This document shows positions 45,881 to 55,439 of a stretch of DNA of 64,000 bases, one piece after another. The notes beneath the pieces were generated by a model. It had not been told where the DNA came from, made no database searches, and saw only the letters and a list, made by a program, of their open reading frames with translations. Made by a program: the position numbers and the translations under genes. Source of the stretch: CAYZJB01 sp964602985 (GTDB lineage Bacteria > CLD3 > SB21); contig CAZRTJ010000001.1 in NCBI GenBank assembly GCA_964602985.1, forward strand, positions 62,001 through 126,000, written 5' to 3'. How positions within the stretch are numbered: position 1 is the first letter of the stretch; every line of letters begins with the position of its first letter.

Positions 45881-46540
45881 ATGTCCTCCGAGTTGCACGA
45901 TCCGAAAACACCGCGCGTTTCGGAATCCACCGTCCGACGCCTGTCCAAGTACTATCGGACGTTGGGCGAGCTGATTTCGCGCGGTGTCGAGCATGTGTCC
46001 TCCGATGAGTTGGCGCGAATCGAAGGTTTCACATCGGCCCAGGTGCGCAAGGATTTTTCTTTTTTTGGAAATTTCGGCAAGCGCGGCCTGGGATACACGA
46101 CGCATGATCTGAAACAAAAGATCGCCGGCATACTCGGTTTGGATCGTCAATGGAATGTGGCCATTATCGGCGCCGGGAATATCGGAACCGCGCTCGTCGG
46201 ATACCGCGAGTTTTCAGACCATGGTTTTCTGGTGAAAGCGATTTTTGATACCCATCCCGACAAGATCGGCAAACCGATCGGCCATCTGATCGTTCAAAAC
46301 GCCGACCAGATGTCCGAGACGCTGGCCGCTCTTCGGATTGACATTGCGATTTTGGCCATCCCGGCCGATGCGGCGCAGGCGATGGCCGACCGAGTCGGAA
46401 AAGCCGGCGTCAAAGCCATCCTGAATTTTGCCCCGCGTTCGCTCAGCGCTCAACACGGCGTAACCGTTCGTCAGGAAAACACGACGATGGAATTGGAAGC
46501 GTTAGCATACTATCTCAAGCAGGGACGGACATCCACGTGA
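45881..46540 (+). CDS. rex: Redox-sensing transcriptional repressor Rex
   Basis: A 219-aa Rex. An N-terminal winged helix (about 10-80, 'RLSKYYRTLGELISRGVEHVSSDELA', 'QVRKDFSFFGNFGKRGLGY') is followed by a Rossmann domain with 'GAGNIGTALVGY' (about 92-103). It senses NADH/NAD+ and represses respiratory and fermentative genes. It is placed directly after gyrA. The ACIII/caa3 operon at the left end is a plausible target, though no Rex box was found there by eye. Confidence 0.95.
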   Translation: MSSELHDPKTPRVSESTVRRLSKYYRTLGELISRGVEHVSSDELARIEGFTSAQVRKDFSFFGNFGKRGLGYTTHDLKQKIAGILGLDRQWNVAIIGAGNIGTALVGYREFSDHGFLVKAIFDTHPDKIGKPIGHLIVQNADQMSETLAALRIDIAILAIPADAAQAMADRVGKAGVKAILNFAPRSLSAQHGVTVRQENTTMELEALAYYLKQGRTST

Positions 46541-47889
46541 ACCCATTGTTCGAATCGCTGGTCGCCGCCTCGCTCAAGAACTTACAAAGCCTTGCCACGG
46601 GCGGCAAGACACGAACGAATTATTTTGAATTGACGCAGCCGTCTGTCGACACATTCGTCCGGACGGTTTTTGCACAACGGTTCGAGAATCTGTTTGCGAC
46701 GGAGAGAGAACGCATTCTCGCCCATCCGGACGCCCAGCTGCCCTACGCACACTCCAACGTCGTTCAACAGGTCGACCGGCTGATGAGCGAGTTGAAGAAG
46801 CAGATGATGTTTGACGCGGCGGAAGTGGGACGGATTCTGCATCAGTCGTTGTTGCATCGAATCCGCTTCCTCATTACGCCTTTGCAGGCGTCGGAGGAAA
46901 TGGTTTTTGGGAGCCAAGCCAGCGCGGCCGTTCCGGAGATTGTCATGGGTCTTCGACAATTTGAGAAGTATCGTTATTATCCCGATGCCCTGGACAAATA
47001 TGCGGCATCGAAGAACATCCAGTATCTTTCGCGCGGTCAATACCGTCTGCTCATGACCGAGATCAACCAAAGCTTGTTTGGTCGAGACGGTTTGGAAAAC
47101 GTACTGAAGGCTTGTGGCCTGATCATCAAGGAATTGAACGAGTTTCGTGGGACCGATCGGGACAGCGCGCCGATCGAGGCATTCATACTCGCATTTGAAG
47201 ACCGACAACTGACGGATTTTCAATTGGCCCTGTCGATTGAGAAAGAACTGGGGCACGACGAGATCAACGAGTATTCCCTCCGCCAGGTTCTGCAGCGATT
47301 CCAAATTTTGAAATCCAAGAAATCAAGTCGCTCGCCGGAGTCTGTCCTCACGCCGCCTTCCCCATCCACCGTGGAGATCCTGTCGAAAGCGACGAAGAAA
47401 GAAGACAGCGGAGAAATCATCGATATCGATGAGATTTTGGCCAGTCGGGCGCGCGAGAATACCGACAGTCAAAAACGAGCAATTTTGGAACGCGGCGTGT
47501 CGGACCAAACGAGCGGAAGCCTGCGGCTCACGGAAATCAAACAGGCGGATGTGACGGGGCAATTCCTGAAAGAAGATCTGGTCGATCGATTCCGCGAAGA
47601 CACAAGCGCGATCAAGCTGGCGGATCTGAAAGAGAGTGAGAGTCTGGTGTTGCTGGATTCGTTGATCACGGACAAGGATCGCAAACTGTTCGTCAAATCC
47701 ATGTTCACAGACAAGTCTGAGAAGTTGGATCAACTCATTCATGACATCAATCGTGCGAAGACATGGAAGGAAGCCATCGCCGTTTTGGACGACTGCCTTG
47801 CCGCCAACGGCATCGATCCCTACCAGAAAGAGGCTGTCCGGTTAAGCGATTTGGTCTACATGCGTTACTATCCCCCACAAACCAATTGA
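46537..47889 (+). CDS. Unknown 450-aa protein
   Basis: I do not recognise this family. It is soluble and mostly helical. The N-terminal half (about 1-270) looks globular; the middle (about 272-340) is Ser/Pro/Lys-rich and probably disordered; the C-terminal part (about 340-450) is again helical. The GTG start overlaps the rex stop (GTGA), which suggests coupled translation. It is followed by the CcmD-like gene. Confidence 0.75.
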   Translation: MNPLFESLVAASLKNLQSLATGGKTRTNYFELTQPSVDTFVRTVFAQRFENLFATERERILAHPDAQLPYAHSNVVQQVDRLMSELKKQMMFDAAEVGRILHQSLLHRIRFLITPLQASEEMVFGSQASAAVPEIVMGLRQFEKYRYYPDALDKYAASKNIQYLSRGQYRLLMTEINQSLFGRDGLENVLKACGLIIKELNEFRGTDRDSAPIEAFILAFEDRQLTDFQLALSIEKELGHDEINEYSLRQVLQRFQILKSKKSSRSPESVLTPPSPSTVEILSKATKKEDSGEIIDIDEILASRARENTDSQKRAILERGVSDQTSGSLRLTEIKQADVTGQFLKEDLVDRFREDTSAIKLADLKESESLVLLDSLITDKDRKLFVKSMFTDKSEKLDQLIHDINRAKTWKEAIAVLDDCLAANGIDPYQKEAVRLSDLVYMRYYPPQTN

Positions 47890-47892
47890 ACT

Positions 47893-48042
47893 ATGGAAAA
47901 TCTATCTTACCTGTTCTCCGCTTTTTTGACTGTCTGGCTGGTACTGGGTTACATGATATACCGGATTTCGGCAAAGCAAAAACTGCTGGATCGGGAGATT
48001 GAGGATTTGAGAAACCGGCTGGCGGAAAAGAAAAGCGTCTAG
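47893..48042 (+). CDS. CcmD-family small membrane protein
   Basis: A 49-aa protein. One transmembrane helix (about residues 5-24, 'YLFSAFLTVWLVLGYMIYRI') is followed by a charged helical tail ('REIEDLRNRLAEKK'). This layout matches CcmD, the small heme-exporter subunit of cytochrome c maturation. The ATG at 47893 starts 4 nt after the previous stop. The other ccm genes are not in the window. Its stop overlaps that of the convergent phosphatase gene. Confidence 0.72.
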   Translation: MENLSYLFSAFLTVWLVLGYMIYRISAKQKLLDREIEDLRNRLAEKKSV

Positions 48043-48782
48043 TTCTCGAAGCCATCCACAAAGACGGCGATGGCAGTCAAGTTGTCCATGGCCCCACCGG
48101 CGTACGCGATCGATTTGACGCGTTCGCAGATTCCCTCCGGTGTGCGTTCGGAGTCGAGGATTTCCTTCAGCATGTGCGCAGTGAGATACTCGGAAACTCC
48201 ATCTGAACAGATCAAATAGAAATCGTTTTCAGAAACATCCATGTTCGCGAGCTGCACCTCGATGTCGGGTTTGTGCGCGATGCAACTGATCAATACGTTT
48301 CGCATGGGATGCTTGCGGGCCTGGTCGGCCGTGATGACGCCCCGGTCCACCATCTGCTGGACGATACTTTGATCTCGCGTCAGTTGCTCCACTTCACCGT
48401 CACGCGCGCGAAAAATCTTGCTGTCCCCAACGTGTCCGACGAGCGCACGCCGCCCAAAAAAATACAGAACGGACAACGTCGAGCCCATGTTCCGGTACTC
48501 GGGCTTCTGCGCTTCCTGATAGACATGATAATTCACGCGTTGAATGACTCGTTCCATGACGCCGAGTTCCGCTTCCGGAGAGGCCCCGTCTCCTCTGGTG
48601 GCGTCGTCGAAGAAATCCTTGAATTTTTCGATGGTCATCTGGCTGGCGACCTCGCCGGCCAGCTCTCCTCCCAGGCCGTCGGCAACCAGGAAAAGCTCAT
48701 CTTGAGCGGAATAGCTGTCCTCGTTGTGGGTACGATTGGGATTCAATCCACGATCTGTGACCGCGGCATATCGCAATTTCAT
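48039..48782 (-). CDS. PP2C-family serine/threonine phosphatase
   Basis: A 247-aa metal-dependent phosphatase. Family motifs are 'THNEDSY', 'VADGLGGELAG', 'VGHVGDSKIF', 'CSDGVSEY' and 'DNLTAI', which supply the Mg/Mn ligands. It probably reverses Ser/Thr phosphorylation by a Hanks-type kinase that is not in the window. ATG at 48782 is preferred because GGAG lies 9 nt upstream; ATG 48797 and TTG 48800 are alternatives. Confidence 0.9.
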   Translation of the reverse strand: MKLRYAAVTDRGLNPNRTHNEDSYSAQDELFLVADGLGGELAGEVASQMTIEKFKDFFDDATRGDGASPEAELGVMERVIQRVNYHVYQEAQKPEYRNMGSTLSVLYFFGRRALVGHVGDSKIFRARDGEVEQLTRDQSIVQQMVDRGVITADQARKHPMRNVLISCIAHKPDIEVQLANMDVSENDFYLICSDGVSEYLTAHMLKEILDSERTPEGICERVKSIAYAGGAMDNLTAIAVFVDGFEN

Positions 48783-48857
48783 GCTGACAAACTCCATCAA
48801 ACCGAGGGTTGAAAAGCTTAAAAAAATCCAGATCGTAAATCAAGCGTCAGCTCAACG

Positions 48858-51452
48858 CTATTTCAAAAGCAACATTTTGCGCGATTGGACGGTTCCGGGC
48901 GCAGTGAGACGATAGATGTATACACCGGACGAAACGGCATTTCCCGCATCATCCAATCCATCCCATAGAACGTCGCGCTGACCCTGAGTGACTCCGCGGT
49001 AAACCGTGCGAACCTTCTGTCCGAGGACATTGAAGACATCGATCGCAACCTCTGCGGACGCTGGGATGTAGAAGGGTATTCGCGTGGACGGGTTAAATGG
49101 ATTCGGGATGTTCTGGTACAAGACAAAACTCGTGGGCGGGGGAATGACCACGGCCGAGGAGTCGGTCCATCGAATTTTGTAGGCTCCTCTTCCGTAGGTG
49201 GCCGCAAACAACAAGCCGCTCGGAGCGTGGGGGACGAGCCGCGTGACCACCGCGCCGGACGGAAAACCCAGATTGAATGGCACCCAGGTCGAACCGCCGT
49301 CGACTGTGACAAAGACTCCGGCATCCGTACCGACGACCAGATGACTGGGATCGGCTGGGTCGATGACAACGCAGTTGACCGGTACGTCTGGCAAATTGCC
49401 GGTGATGTTGGTCCAGGAACCTCCGAGATTCGATGTCTTCCAGATGTGTCCGCGATTGTCACCGCTAAGCGTGGAATAGCCTTGGAACGCAACGACCAGC
49501 GCGCTCGTGTTGTTCGGATAGAACGCCGCTTGCGAGACGGGCCGTGAAGGCATTTTGAACGGGTCATCAATGCCAGACCACGTGGAACCGGAATTCGTGG
49601 AGATCACAACCGATCCGTCGAACGTGCCCGCCACGACAAACCGGGAATCGTCGAGCGATAGATCCACGGACGTGATCGTCCACGGATCACCGATGGTAAT
49701 ATCACTGCTGACCGCAACCCACGACGATCCAGCGTTCGTTGTTTTCCACATACGATACGTACCCAAATACATCACGGAGGGATTGTTGGGATCCAAGGCA
49801 TACGGCACGTAGAACTCACTGCGATCATTGCGATCCAGACCTGTTACGATCAATGACGCGGACGACCAGGAGTTGGTTGTCTTGATTTGCGAAAAGGACT
49901 CACCGGCGATGTGAAATCGCTGCGAGTATTGGATATTGAAATTCGTCGGATCGATGGCTGTGAACCCTCCGTCACCGTCGGCAACGAGATTCCACGTCAC
50001 AGACCCTGTGGTGAATTCCGTGCCGTTATCCTGCGATCCGCCCAATACACGCGCCGAGTCCTGGGCGGCGACTGCCAATCCGACAAACTGAGTGATCTGC
50101 AGGGTCGGATTGAGATCGACGAAGGTGACGCCTGCATCAAACGATTTCATTACACCTCCGTCACCGGCGGCGTACAACGTATTCGGATTGAGCGGATTGA
50201 AAGCGATGGCCTGCTGATCGGGGTGGACTTTGCGCGAGGCGGTGTATCCGACAGTGAGATTGCTCCACGACGTGCCGCCGTTGGTCGTGCGCAGGAGATC
50301 GATGCCGCCCGCATAGACGATGTTTGAATTTCCCGGGTGGATGGCGACATAGATATCGTAATAACCCTGGCCGTTGAAAAAGGTCAGTCCGCCGGACGAT
50401 TGATCGGGCAAATTGGCATTGAACCAATGAAGACCTCCGTTCGTGCTCTTATAGCAGCCGCTGTCCGCTCCGATGAGTTCATGCGAGTCGTTGATACCGT
50501 TGCTGAAAATTCCGTACATGACGGACGGATTGGTTGCAGAAATGCTGATGGACGATTTGCCCCCCTGTGTCTGCAGATTCGGAAGGCCGGAGCCGGCGCC
50601 ATTGGCCAGTAGGAACCATGAGGCTCCCGCGTTTGTCGATTTCCAAATGCCGTTCTGATTGGGCGTCACGGTTCGACCCAGTACCGCGTACATCGTATCG
50701 GAATTAGACGGATGCGCAATCAGTCCGGACGGTCGATACTCCGTTCCCACGGCACCGGTTCCCTGCCACGATGTTCCTCCGTCTGTCGATCGGTAAATCC
50801 CGTTAAGCGAAGGATTGGTGTCGTTGAAGTAATTGCCCACGACCACGATCTGCGGATTGGCTTGATGAACGATAATCCCCGAAATGTGCGTGAGTGCAGT
50901 GGACAGCAGGTTCAGCGGGAACCATGAATCGCCGCCGTCTGTGGATTTCAGGACGCCGATCCCGGAGATGGCGTCCGCATTGAAGCTGGGCTCGCCGGTC
51001 CCAGCATACCAGTTGTTTGTATTGACCGGATCCTGCGCGAAACAACTGATCGCCAGGGAGCCGAGATTGTCGGAGCGCGGAGACCAACTCAGGCCGCCAT
51101 CGGTGCTCTTCCAGACGCCTCCCCCGGCTGTTCCAAGCAGTACCGTGTTCGTATCCGTAAGACTCACCCCGACGGCCAGGGAGCGTCCGCTGAAGTCATG
51201 AGAACCGGTACCCGTTATGGCGCGGGGGCCGACGGATTGCCAGGACACGGCGCCGGCTTTCCGCAGTTGCGATTGGCGCGCGACTTCCTCGCGTATCTGA
51301 ATCAATTGTTTGAGCGGTCGTTCTCCGTTGACGCTGCGACGCTTCCAAAACCATTCCTGCCGAGCCCTGACTATCTCGCCGTTCTCTTGTGACCATGCCG
51401 GCGATGCGAAGAACATCAGCAGAATGCATACGGTGCGGCTGTGATTCTTCAT
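48858..51452 (-). CDS. Large secreted BNR-repeat protein with sorting domain
   Basis: An 864-aa exported protein. A signal peptide ends near 'SPAWSQ'. The body is a series of BNR/sortilin-like beta-propeller repeats ('GVWKSTDGGLSWSP', 'GIYRSTDGGTSW', 'TTNGGTSWSN'), a fold seen in sialidases, exo-glycosidases and sortilin-type proteins; catalytic residues are not obvious. The last roughly 80 residues form a FlgD-like/type IX sorting domain ('NIPNPFNPSTRIPFYIP', 'SSGVYIYRL'). AAAGGA precedes the ATG at 51452, so the ATG at 51467 is less likely. Confidence 0.87.
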   Translation of the reverse strand: MKNHSRTVCILLMFFASPAWSQENGEIVRARQEWFWKRRSVNGERPLKQLIQIREEVARQSQLRKAGAVSWQSVGPRAITGTGSHDFSGRSLAVGVSLTDTNTVLLGTAGGGVWKSTDGGLSWSPRSDNLGSLAISCFAQDPVNTNNWYAGTGEPSFNADAISGIGVLKSTDGGDSWFPLNLLSTALTHISGIIVHQANPQIVVVGNYFNDTNPSLNGIYRSTDGGTSWQGTGAVGTEYRPSGLIAHPSNSDTMYAVLGRTVTPNQNGIWKSTNAGASWFLLANGAGSGLPNLQTQGGKSSISISATNPSVMYGIFSNGINDSHELIGADSGCYKSTNGGLHWFNANLPDQSSGGLTFFNGQGYYDIYVAIHPGNSNIVYAGGIDLLRTTNGGTSWSNLTVGYTASRKVHPDQQAIAFNPLNPNTLYAAGDGGVMKSFDAGVTFVDLNPTLQITQFVGLAVAAQDSARVLGGSQDNGTEFTTGSVTWNLVADGDGGFTAIDPTNFNIQYSQRFHIAGESFSQIKTTNSWSSASLIVTGLDRNDRSEFYVPYALDPNNPSVMYLGTYRMWKTTNAGSSWVAVSSDITIGDPWTITSVDLSLDDSRFVVAGTFDGSVVISTNSGSTWSGIDDPFKMPSRPVSQAAFYPNNTSALVVAFQGYSTLSGDNRGHIWKTSNLGGSWTNITGNLPDVPVNCVVIDPADPSHLVVGTDAGVFVTVDGGSTWVPFNLGFPSGAVVTRLVPHAPSGLLFAATYGRGAYKIRWTDSSAVVIPPPTSFVLYQNIPNPFNPSTRIPFYIPASAEVAIDVFNVLGQKVRTVYRGVTQGQRDVLWDGLDDAGNAVSSGVYIYRLTAPGTVQSRKMLLLK

Positions 51453-51591
51453 ACAGGTCCTTTTCATTGATGGGCTCGAGAGCCGCGTGGTTCGTACAAA
51501 CTACGTTTTCCGACATCCATAATCAATTGCGCGACACGATTGCCGTTGCATTTCCGACCCGGGCGTCTTTACTTCTGAGCGAGAGGTGACC

Positions 51592-52029
51592 ATGAACATT
51601 CTTATTCTGAACGGTCCAAACCTGAATCTGCTTGGCGAGCGCGAGCCGGACGTGTATGGGACGGCGACGCTGAGCGATCTTGAAAAGTACGTCCGGAAGG
51701 AATTTCCCGATGTGCAATTCGATTTCTTTCAATCCAACATTGAAGGAGAATTGATCGGGACCTTGCATGAGGCACGACAAGCCAGGGACGGCGTGGTCTT
51801 CAATCCCGGTGGATACAGTCATTACTCTATCGCTTTGCGAGACGCCGTTGCCGGCATTGGAATTCCTGTTGTGGAGGTTCACCTGTCGAATATCCACGCG
51901 CGTGAGGATTTCCGCAGACAGTCTGTCGTTGCTGCAGCGTGCATCGGACAGGTCAGCGGATTTGGCTTTCACAGCTATGTTCTTGGTGTCCGGGCTCTGA
52001 TCGACCGACTGAAGAGGAATTCCAAATAG
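51592..52029 (+). CDS. aroQ: Type II 3-dehydroquinate dehydratase
   Basis: A 145-aa enzyme of the shikimate pathway. Hallmarks are 'LNGPNLNLLGEREP', the active-site Tyr in 'EPDVYG', 'NPGGYSHYS' and 'EVHLSNIHAREDFR'. It works as a dodecamer in the cytoplasm. GAGAGG lies just upstream of the ATG at 51592; GTG at 51586 is an alternative. It is an isolated forward gene among reverse-strand ones. Confidence 0.95.
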   Translation: MNILILNGPNLNLLGEREPDVYGTATLSDLEKYVRKEFPDVQFDFFQSNIEGELIGTLHEARQARDGVVFNPGGYSHYSIALRDAVAGIGIPVVEVHLSNIHAREDFRRQSVVAAACIGQVSGFGFHSYVLGVRALIDRLKRNSK

Positions 52030-52105
52030 CGTGGAACGCAAACTCCGGTACCGTTCCGATCGCGGGGTATTTGAACACGTGGAGTGGCGAAGAGGGAATC
52101 CAAAC

Positions 52106-52130
52106 AAAAAGGCCGCTTTCGCGGCCTGTT
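52106..52130. terminator. Bidirectional terminator between aroQ and sucD
   Basis: AGGCCGC-TTTC-GCGGCCT (52110-52127) is a perfect 7-bp hairpin. On the reverse strand it is followed by TTTTTGTTT and lies 6 nt past the sucD stop, so it is a strong terminator there. In the forward direction it is followed only by GTTTAG, a weaker signal for aroQ. Confidence 0.82.
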
Positions 52131-52133
52131 TAG

Positions 52134-53111
52134 CTATCGCTTCTTCTTCGGTCTTTTTTTCGTGGGTTTCTTCTTTTTTGCCGACGGACGTGCGACTTTC
52201 TTTGCCTTCTTCTTCAGACCCAACGCTTCGGCCATTGTGCTTCCGATTTCGGCGGGGCTTGTCACCACTCGAATTCCCGCCGCTTTGAGCGCCTTCATTT
52301 TTTCGGCGGCCGTTCCTTTGCCGCCGCTGATGATGGCTCCGGCATGTCCCATGCGTCGCCCCGGCGGAGCCGTCTGTCCGGCAATAAACGCGACGACGGG
52401 TTTCTTGTAATTCTTCCTGACCCACGCCGCCGCTTCTTCCTCCGCACTGCCGCCGATTTCGCCGATCATGACGATACCGTCGGTGTCCTTGTCTTCCGCA
52501 AACAGTCTGAATGCATCGATGAACCGAGTGCCGATGACCGGATCGCCTCCGATGCCGATACAAGTCGATTGACCGATCTTGAGCGTTGTCAATTGCGCCA
52601 CCGCCTCATAGGTCAGGGTTCCCGATCTCGAAATGACGCCCACACGACCTTTGCGATGGATGAAAGCGGGCATGATTCCCACCTTGCATTTCCCGGGCGA
52701 GATGACACCGGGACAGTTGGGTCCGACGAGATGAATGTCTTTTCCTCGGATTTTGTCGTAGACACGCACCATATCGGAAGCCGGAATGCCCTCGGTAATG
52801 CAGATGATCACTCGGATGCCCGCTTCGGCCGCTTCCAGTATCGCGTCCGCCGCCGCGGCAGGGGGGACGAAAATGACCGATGTATTGGCTCTGGTCGCAC
52901 GCACGGCATCTTGTACGGTATTGAATACCGGAACGGCGTATTTCAAATGGTCCTTGTCGTTGCCTTTGTACTTGAGGCCCCCCTTACCGGGTGTCACTCC
53001 TGCGACGACGTATGAACCGTATTGCGTCATCTGACTCGTATGAAATGTGCCTTCTTTTCCTGTGATTCCCTGAACCACCAAACGCGTCTTCTTGTCGACC
53101 AGGACACTCAT
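52134..53111 (-). CDS. sucD: Succinate-CoA ligase alpha subunit with Lys-rich tail
   Basis: A 325-aa SucD. It has the CoA-binding Rossmann domain ('[14 protein letters not shown]', 'TPGKGG'), '[11 protein letters not shown]' and the phospho-His region '[14 protein letters not shown]' (about 250). The family is usually about 290 aa long; here about 30 extra C-terminal residues are mostly Lys, Pro, Arg and Ala ('[14 protein letters not shown]' at the end). sucC is not adjacent. AGGAG precedes the ATG. It ends at a strong terminator. Confidence 0.95.
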   Translation of the reverse strand: MSVLVDKKTRLVVQGITGKEGTFHTSQMTQYGSYVVAGVTPGKGGLKYKGNDKDHLKYAVPVFNTVQDAVRATRANTSVIFVPPAAAADAILEAAEAGIRVIICITEGIPASDMVRVYDKIRGKDIHLVGPNCPGVISPGKCKVGIMPAFIHRKGRVGVISRSGTLTYEAVAQLTTLKIGQSTCIGIGGDPVIGTRFIDAFRLFAEDKDTDGIVMIGEIGGSAEEEAAAWVRKNYKKPVVAFIAGQTAPPGRRMGHAGAIISGGKGTAAEKMKALKAAGIRVVTSPAEIGSTMAEALGLKKKAKKVARPSAKKKKPTKKRPKKKR

Positions 53112-53130
53112 TGCAAACTCCTGCAGCTGC

Positions 53131-53586
53131 TTAGGATATCCGTATGATTATTTGTAATATGACATTGCTCCAAAAACCAGCCAAAACATCGTCGGCCATG
53201 ATTCCCCAGCCTCCCCGCAAGTTCTGAATCCGATTGGCGCCCAGCCATTTGGTAATGTCGAACAACCGGAACAGAAGGAAGGCGATCAGAATCCAATACC
53301 AGAGAGGTGGAATCAGAAACAACGAAAGCCACATACCTACCACTTCGTCCACGACCACCGCAGACGGGTCGTGACCCATCGCCTTTTCCAGTTCACTCCC
53401 GGCCCAAACACCGGCGAAAAAAGTCGCGGCCATAATAAAGAAAAAAACCACCTCAAGCAACAAGGAAGCTTGCTGAGGAAAGAGCAAGCCATAGACCAGT
53501 GCGGCTGCCACACTGCCCCATGTGCCTGGCGCTTTGGGCAGAGCGCCGATTCCAAAGACCGTCCCGACCCACCATGCCAATCGCAC
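53131..53586 (-). CDS. pgpA: Phosphatidylglycerophosphatase A
   Basis: A 151-aa membrane enzyme that removes phosphate from phosphatidylglycerophosphate. Hallmarks are '[10 protein letters not shown]' near residue 17, '[14 protein letters not shown]' near residue 75, '[10 protein letters not shown]' and '[10 protein letters not shown]'. The start is GTG at 53586, 1 nt after the pgsA stop. It forms a two-step phosphatidylglycerol pathway with PgsA. Confidence 0.92.
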   Translation of the reverse strand: MRLAWWVGTVFGIGALPKAPGTWGSVAAALVYGLLFPQQASLLLEVVFFFIMAATFFAGVWAGSELEKAMGHDPSAVVVDEVVGMWLSLFLIPPLWYWILIAFLLFRLFDITKWLGANRIQNLRGGWGIMADDVLAGFWSNVILQIIIRIS

Positions 53587-53587
53587 T

Positions 53588-54199
53588 TCAAATTTCCCGA
53601 TGGCGATAAAAAGGGAGCAGGGTGGTCAGACTGTCGCGATTCTCATAGAGATAAAAAAGGCCGGAAAAGGCAGTTAGAAAGGTTACAAAAAGCATCCCGC
53701 TGTAGATCACGTAATATTCGGTGAACCATTGGCGCGCTCCCAGTGCGCCGGAAAAGAAGGCCGACAACGGCTGAAGGCTGAGAAAGATCAACACCAGGCT
53801 GATCATGAGCATTTGCAACAAGGTCTTGACCTTCCCGAACACACTCGTCACCATGGGCTTGCCGCGCCGCATGGCAGCAGATCGCAACCAGGTCACGATC
53901 AAATCCCGCGAGACAATCACGGCGACCATCCAGAGTTTGACAACACCAATATACACGAAAGTCGAAAACGCGCCGACGACGAGGATCTTGTCGGCCAGTG
54001 GATCGAGGAATTTGCCCCAATCGGTCAGCAGGCCATACCGGCGTGCCAGGTATCCATCGTACCAGTCTGTGACCGAAGCAAGCGCAAACAATAGAAAGGC
54101 GATGAACTCCAATCCCTGAACCAGCACGCAGTAAATGAAGAAAGGCGTCACCAGAATACGCAGGACGGTGAGAAAGTTGGGAATATGTTTCGACATCAT
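53588..54199 (-). CDS. pgsA: CDP-diacylglycerol-glycerol-3-phosphate 3-phosphatidyltransferase
   Basis: A 203-aa membrane protein of the CDP-alcohol phosphatidyltransferase family. The signature DG-x2-AR-x8-G-x3-D-x3-D is complete ('DGYLARRYGLLTDWGKFLDPLAD', quoted here in two parts: 'DGYLARRYGLL' and 'TDWGKFLDPLAD'). It makes phosphatidylglycerophosphate. It is followed immediately by pgpA. The final fifty residues hold the last two helices. Confidence 0.93.
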   Translation of the reverse strand: MMSKHIPNFLTVLRILVTPFFIYCVLVQGLEFIAFLLFALASVTDWYDGYLARRYGLLTDWGKFLDPLADKILVVGAFSTFVYIGVVKLWMVAVIVSRDLIVTWLRSAAMRRGKPMVTSVFGKVKTLLQMLMISLVLIFLSLQPLSAFFSGALGARQWFTEYYVIYSGMLFVTFLTAFSGLFYLYENRDSLTTLLPFYRHREI

Positions 54200-54292
54200 G
54201 GGCTAACTGAAAAAACGTTGTGTGACAGTCCCTGCACAAATATATTGCCGTCGGCGTAATGTAGAACAGTGGAATCTGGAAGGCAAGCCCTT

Positions 54293-55009
54293 ATGAAATG
54301 GCGGTACGAAGACGGTGGAATCGGGACGGGCGAGCGGAATATGGCTGCCGACCTGGATTTGCTGGGGAAGATTCGGGAAGGCGAGGCGATCGTTCGGTTG
54401 TATCAATGGCAGCCCTATTGCATTTCCCTCGGCAAGAATCAGTCCAGCGAACTCGTTCGAACCGAGCGATGCCGGCTCGACGGGGTGGATATCGTCCATC
54501 GGCCAACCGGTGGCAGGGCCGTACTCCATGCGGAGGAATTGACGTACTGCGTTGCGGTGGTGGAGGAACATCTCGGACACGCCGAATGGGTGTATTGGAG
54601 AATCGGTGAAATTTTGGTTCAGGCTCTGTGCCACATCGGAGTGCCGGCAAGCTTGGCGAGAGTCGGGGATGATCTGCGGCGGGCCTATCACACCCCCTCC
54701 GGCTTGTCTTGCTTTTCCAGCACGACAGAGTATGAGGTTCAAGCGGAGGGGAAGAAGATCGTCGGCAGTGCGCAAAGGAGAATGGATGGCAAGATTCTCC
54801 AACACGGTTCGATTTTGCTGGGTCCGTACCACCGCCGAATTGTCGAGTATCTTCATGTCCCATCCGAACAGGCCGAAGCCATGAAACAAATGCTGATCCA
54901 GAAGACAACTGATGTTTCCCACTACACGGCGGATACGGCCAGTTTGAAAGAAATCTTACGCGCGGCGTTTCTCACCAGCGAGTGGGCACAGGAGCCGATT
55001 GAAAGCTGA
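54293..55009 (+). CDS. LipM-like octanoyltransferase (lipoate ligase superfamily)
   Basis: A 238-aa biotin/lipoate-transferase-fold enzyme. It has 'RPTGGRAVLH' near residue 70 and 'GKKIVGSAQRR' with the invariant Lys155, then 'LQHGSILL'. Cys140 in 'LSCFSST' matches the catalytic Cys of LipM, which moves octanoyl from ACP to a target protein; LplA-type ligases lack it. LipM is thus preferred to lipoate-protein ligase, though ligase activity cannot be excluded. The ATG at 54293 is used; GTG at 54269 is an alternative. It overlaps rnhA. Confidence 0.8.
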   Translation: MKWRYEDGGIGTGERNMAADLDLLGKIREGEAIVRLYQWQPYCISLGKNQSSELVRTERCRLDGVDIVHRPTGGRAVLHAEELTYCVAVVEEHLGHAEWVYWRIGEILVQALCHIGVPASLARVGDDLRRAYHTPSGLSCFSSTTEYEVQAEGKKIVGSAQRRMDGKILQHGSILLGPYHRRIVEYLHVPSEQAEAMKQMLIQKTTDVSHYTADTASLKEILRAAFLTSEWAQEPIES

Positions 55010-55439
55010 TTTTGACGTGTACACCGACGGCGCGTGCAAGGGCAATCCCGGTAAGGGCGCATGGGCGGCGATCGTCCTCAAACACGGGACGAACGAGGTG
55101 CTACGGGAATTGTCCGGCACATCGGATCGCACCACGAACAATATCATGGAACTCACGGCTGTGGCGGAAGGCCTGAAGACTCTCGTCGAGCCGGCACACG
55201 TGGTCGTCTATTCCGACAGCGCGTACATTGTCAATGCCTTTCGCGACGGATGGATTCGGACTTGGCAGCGAAATGGCTGGAAGACGAAGGACAAGGCGCC
55301 GGTGAAGAACCGTGAATTATGGGAGGAAATAGTTCGGCTGACCACTCTTCATCGCGTACAATTTGAAAAAGTCAAAGGACATTCCGGCGACCGGTTCAAT
55401 GAGCGGGTGGATGAGCTGGCCAATCTCGCATTGCAATGA
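54999..55439 (+). CDS. rnhA: Ribonuclease HI
   Basis: A 146-aa RNase HI that cuts the RNA of RNA-DNA hybrids. The catalytic acids are Asp10 ('YTDGACKGNPG'), Glu51 ('NIMELTA'), Asp73 ('YSDSAY') and Asp138 ('ERVDELA'). The start TTG at 54999 follows GGAG and overlaps the preceding gene by 11 nt. It overlaps the next gene by 4 nt. Confidence 0.95.
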   Translation: MKADFDVYTDGACKGNPGKGAWAAIVLKHGTNEVLRELSGTSDRTTNNIMELTAVAEGLKTLVEPAHVVVYSDSAYIVNAFRDGWIRTWQRNGWKTKDKAPVKNRELWEEIVRLTTLHRVQFEKVKGHSGDRFNERVDELANLALQ

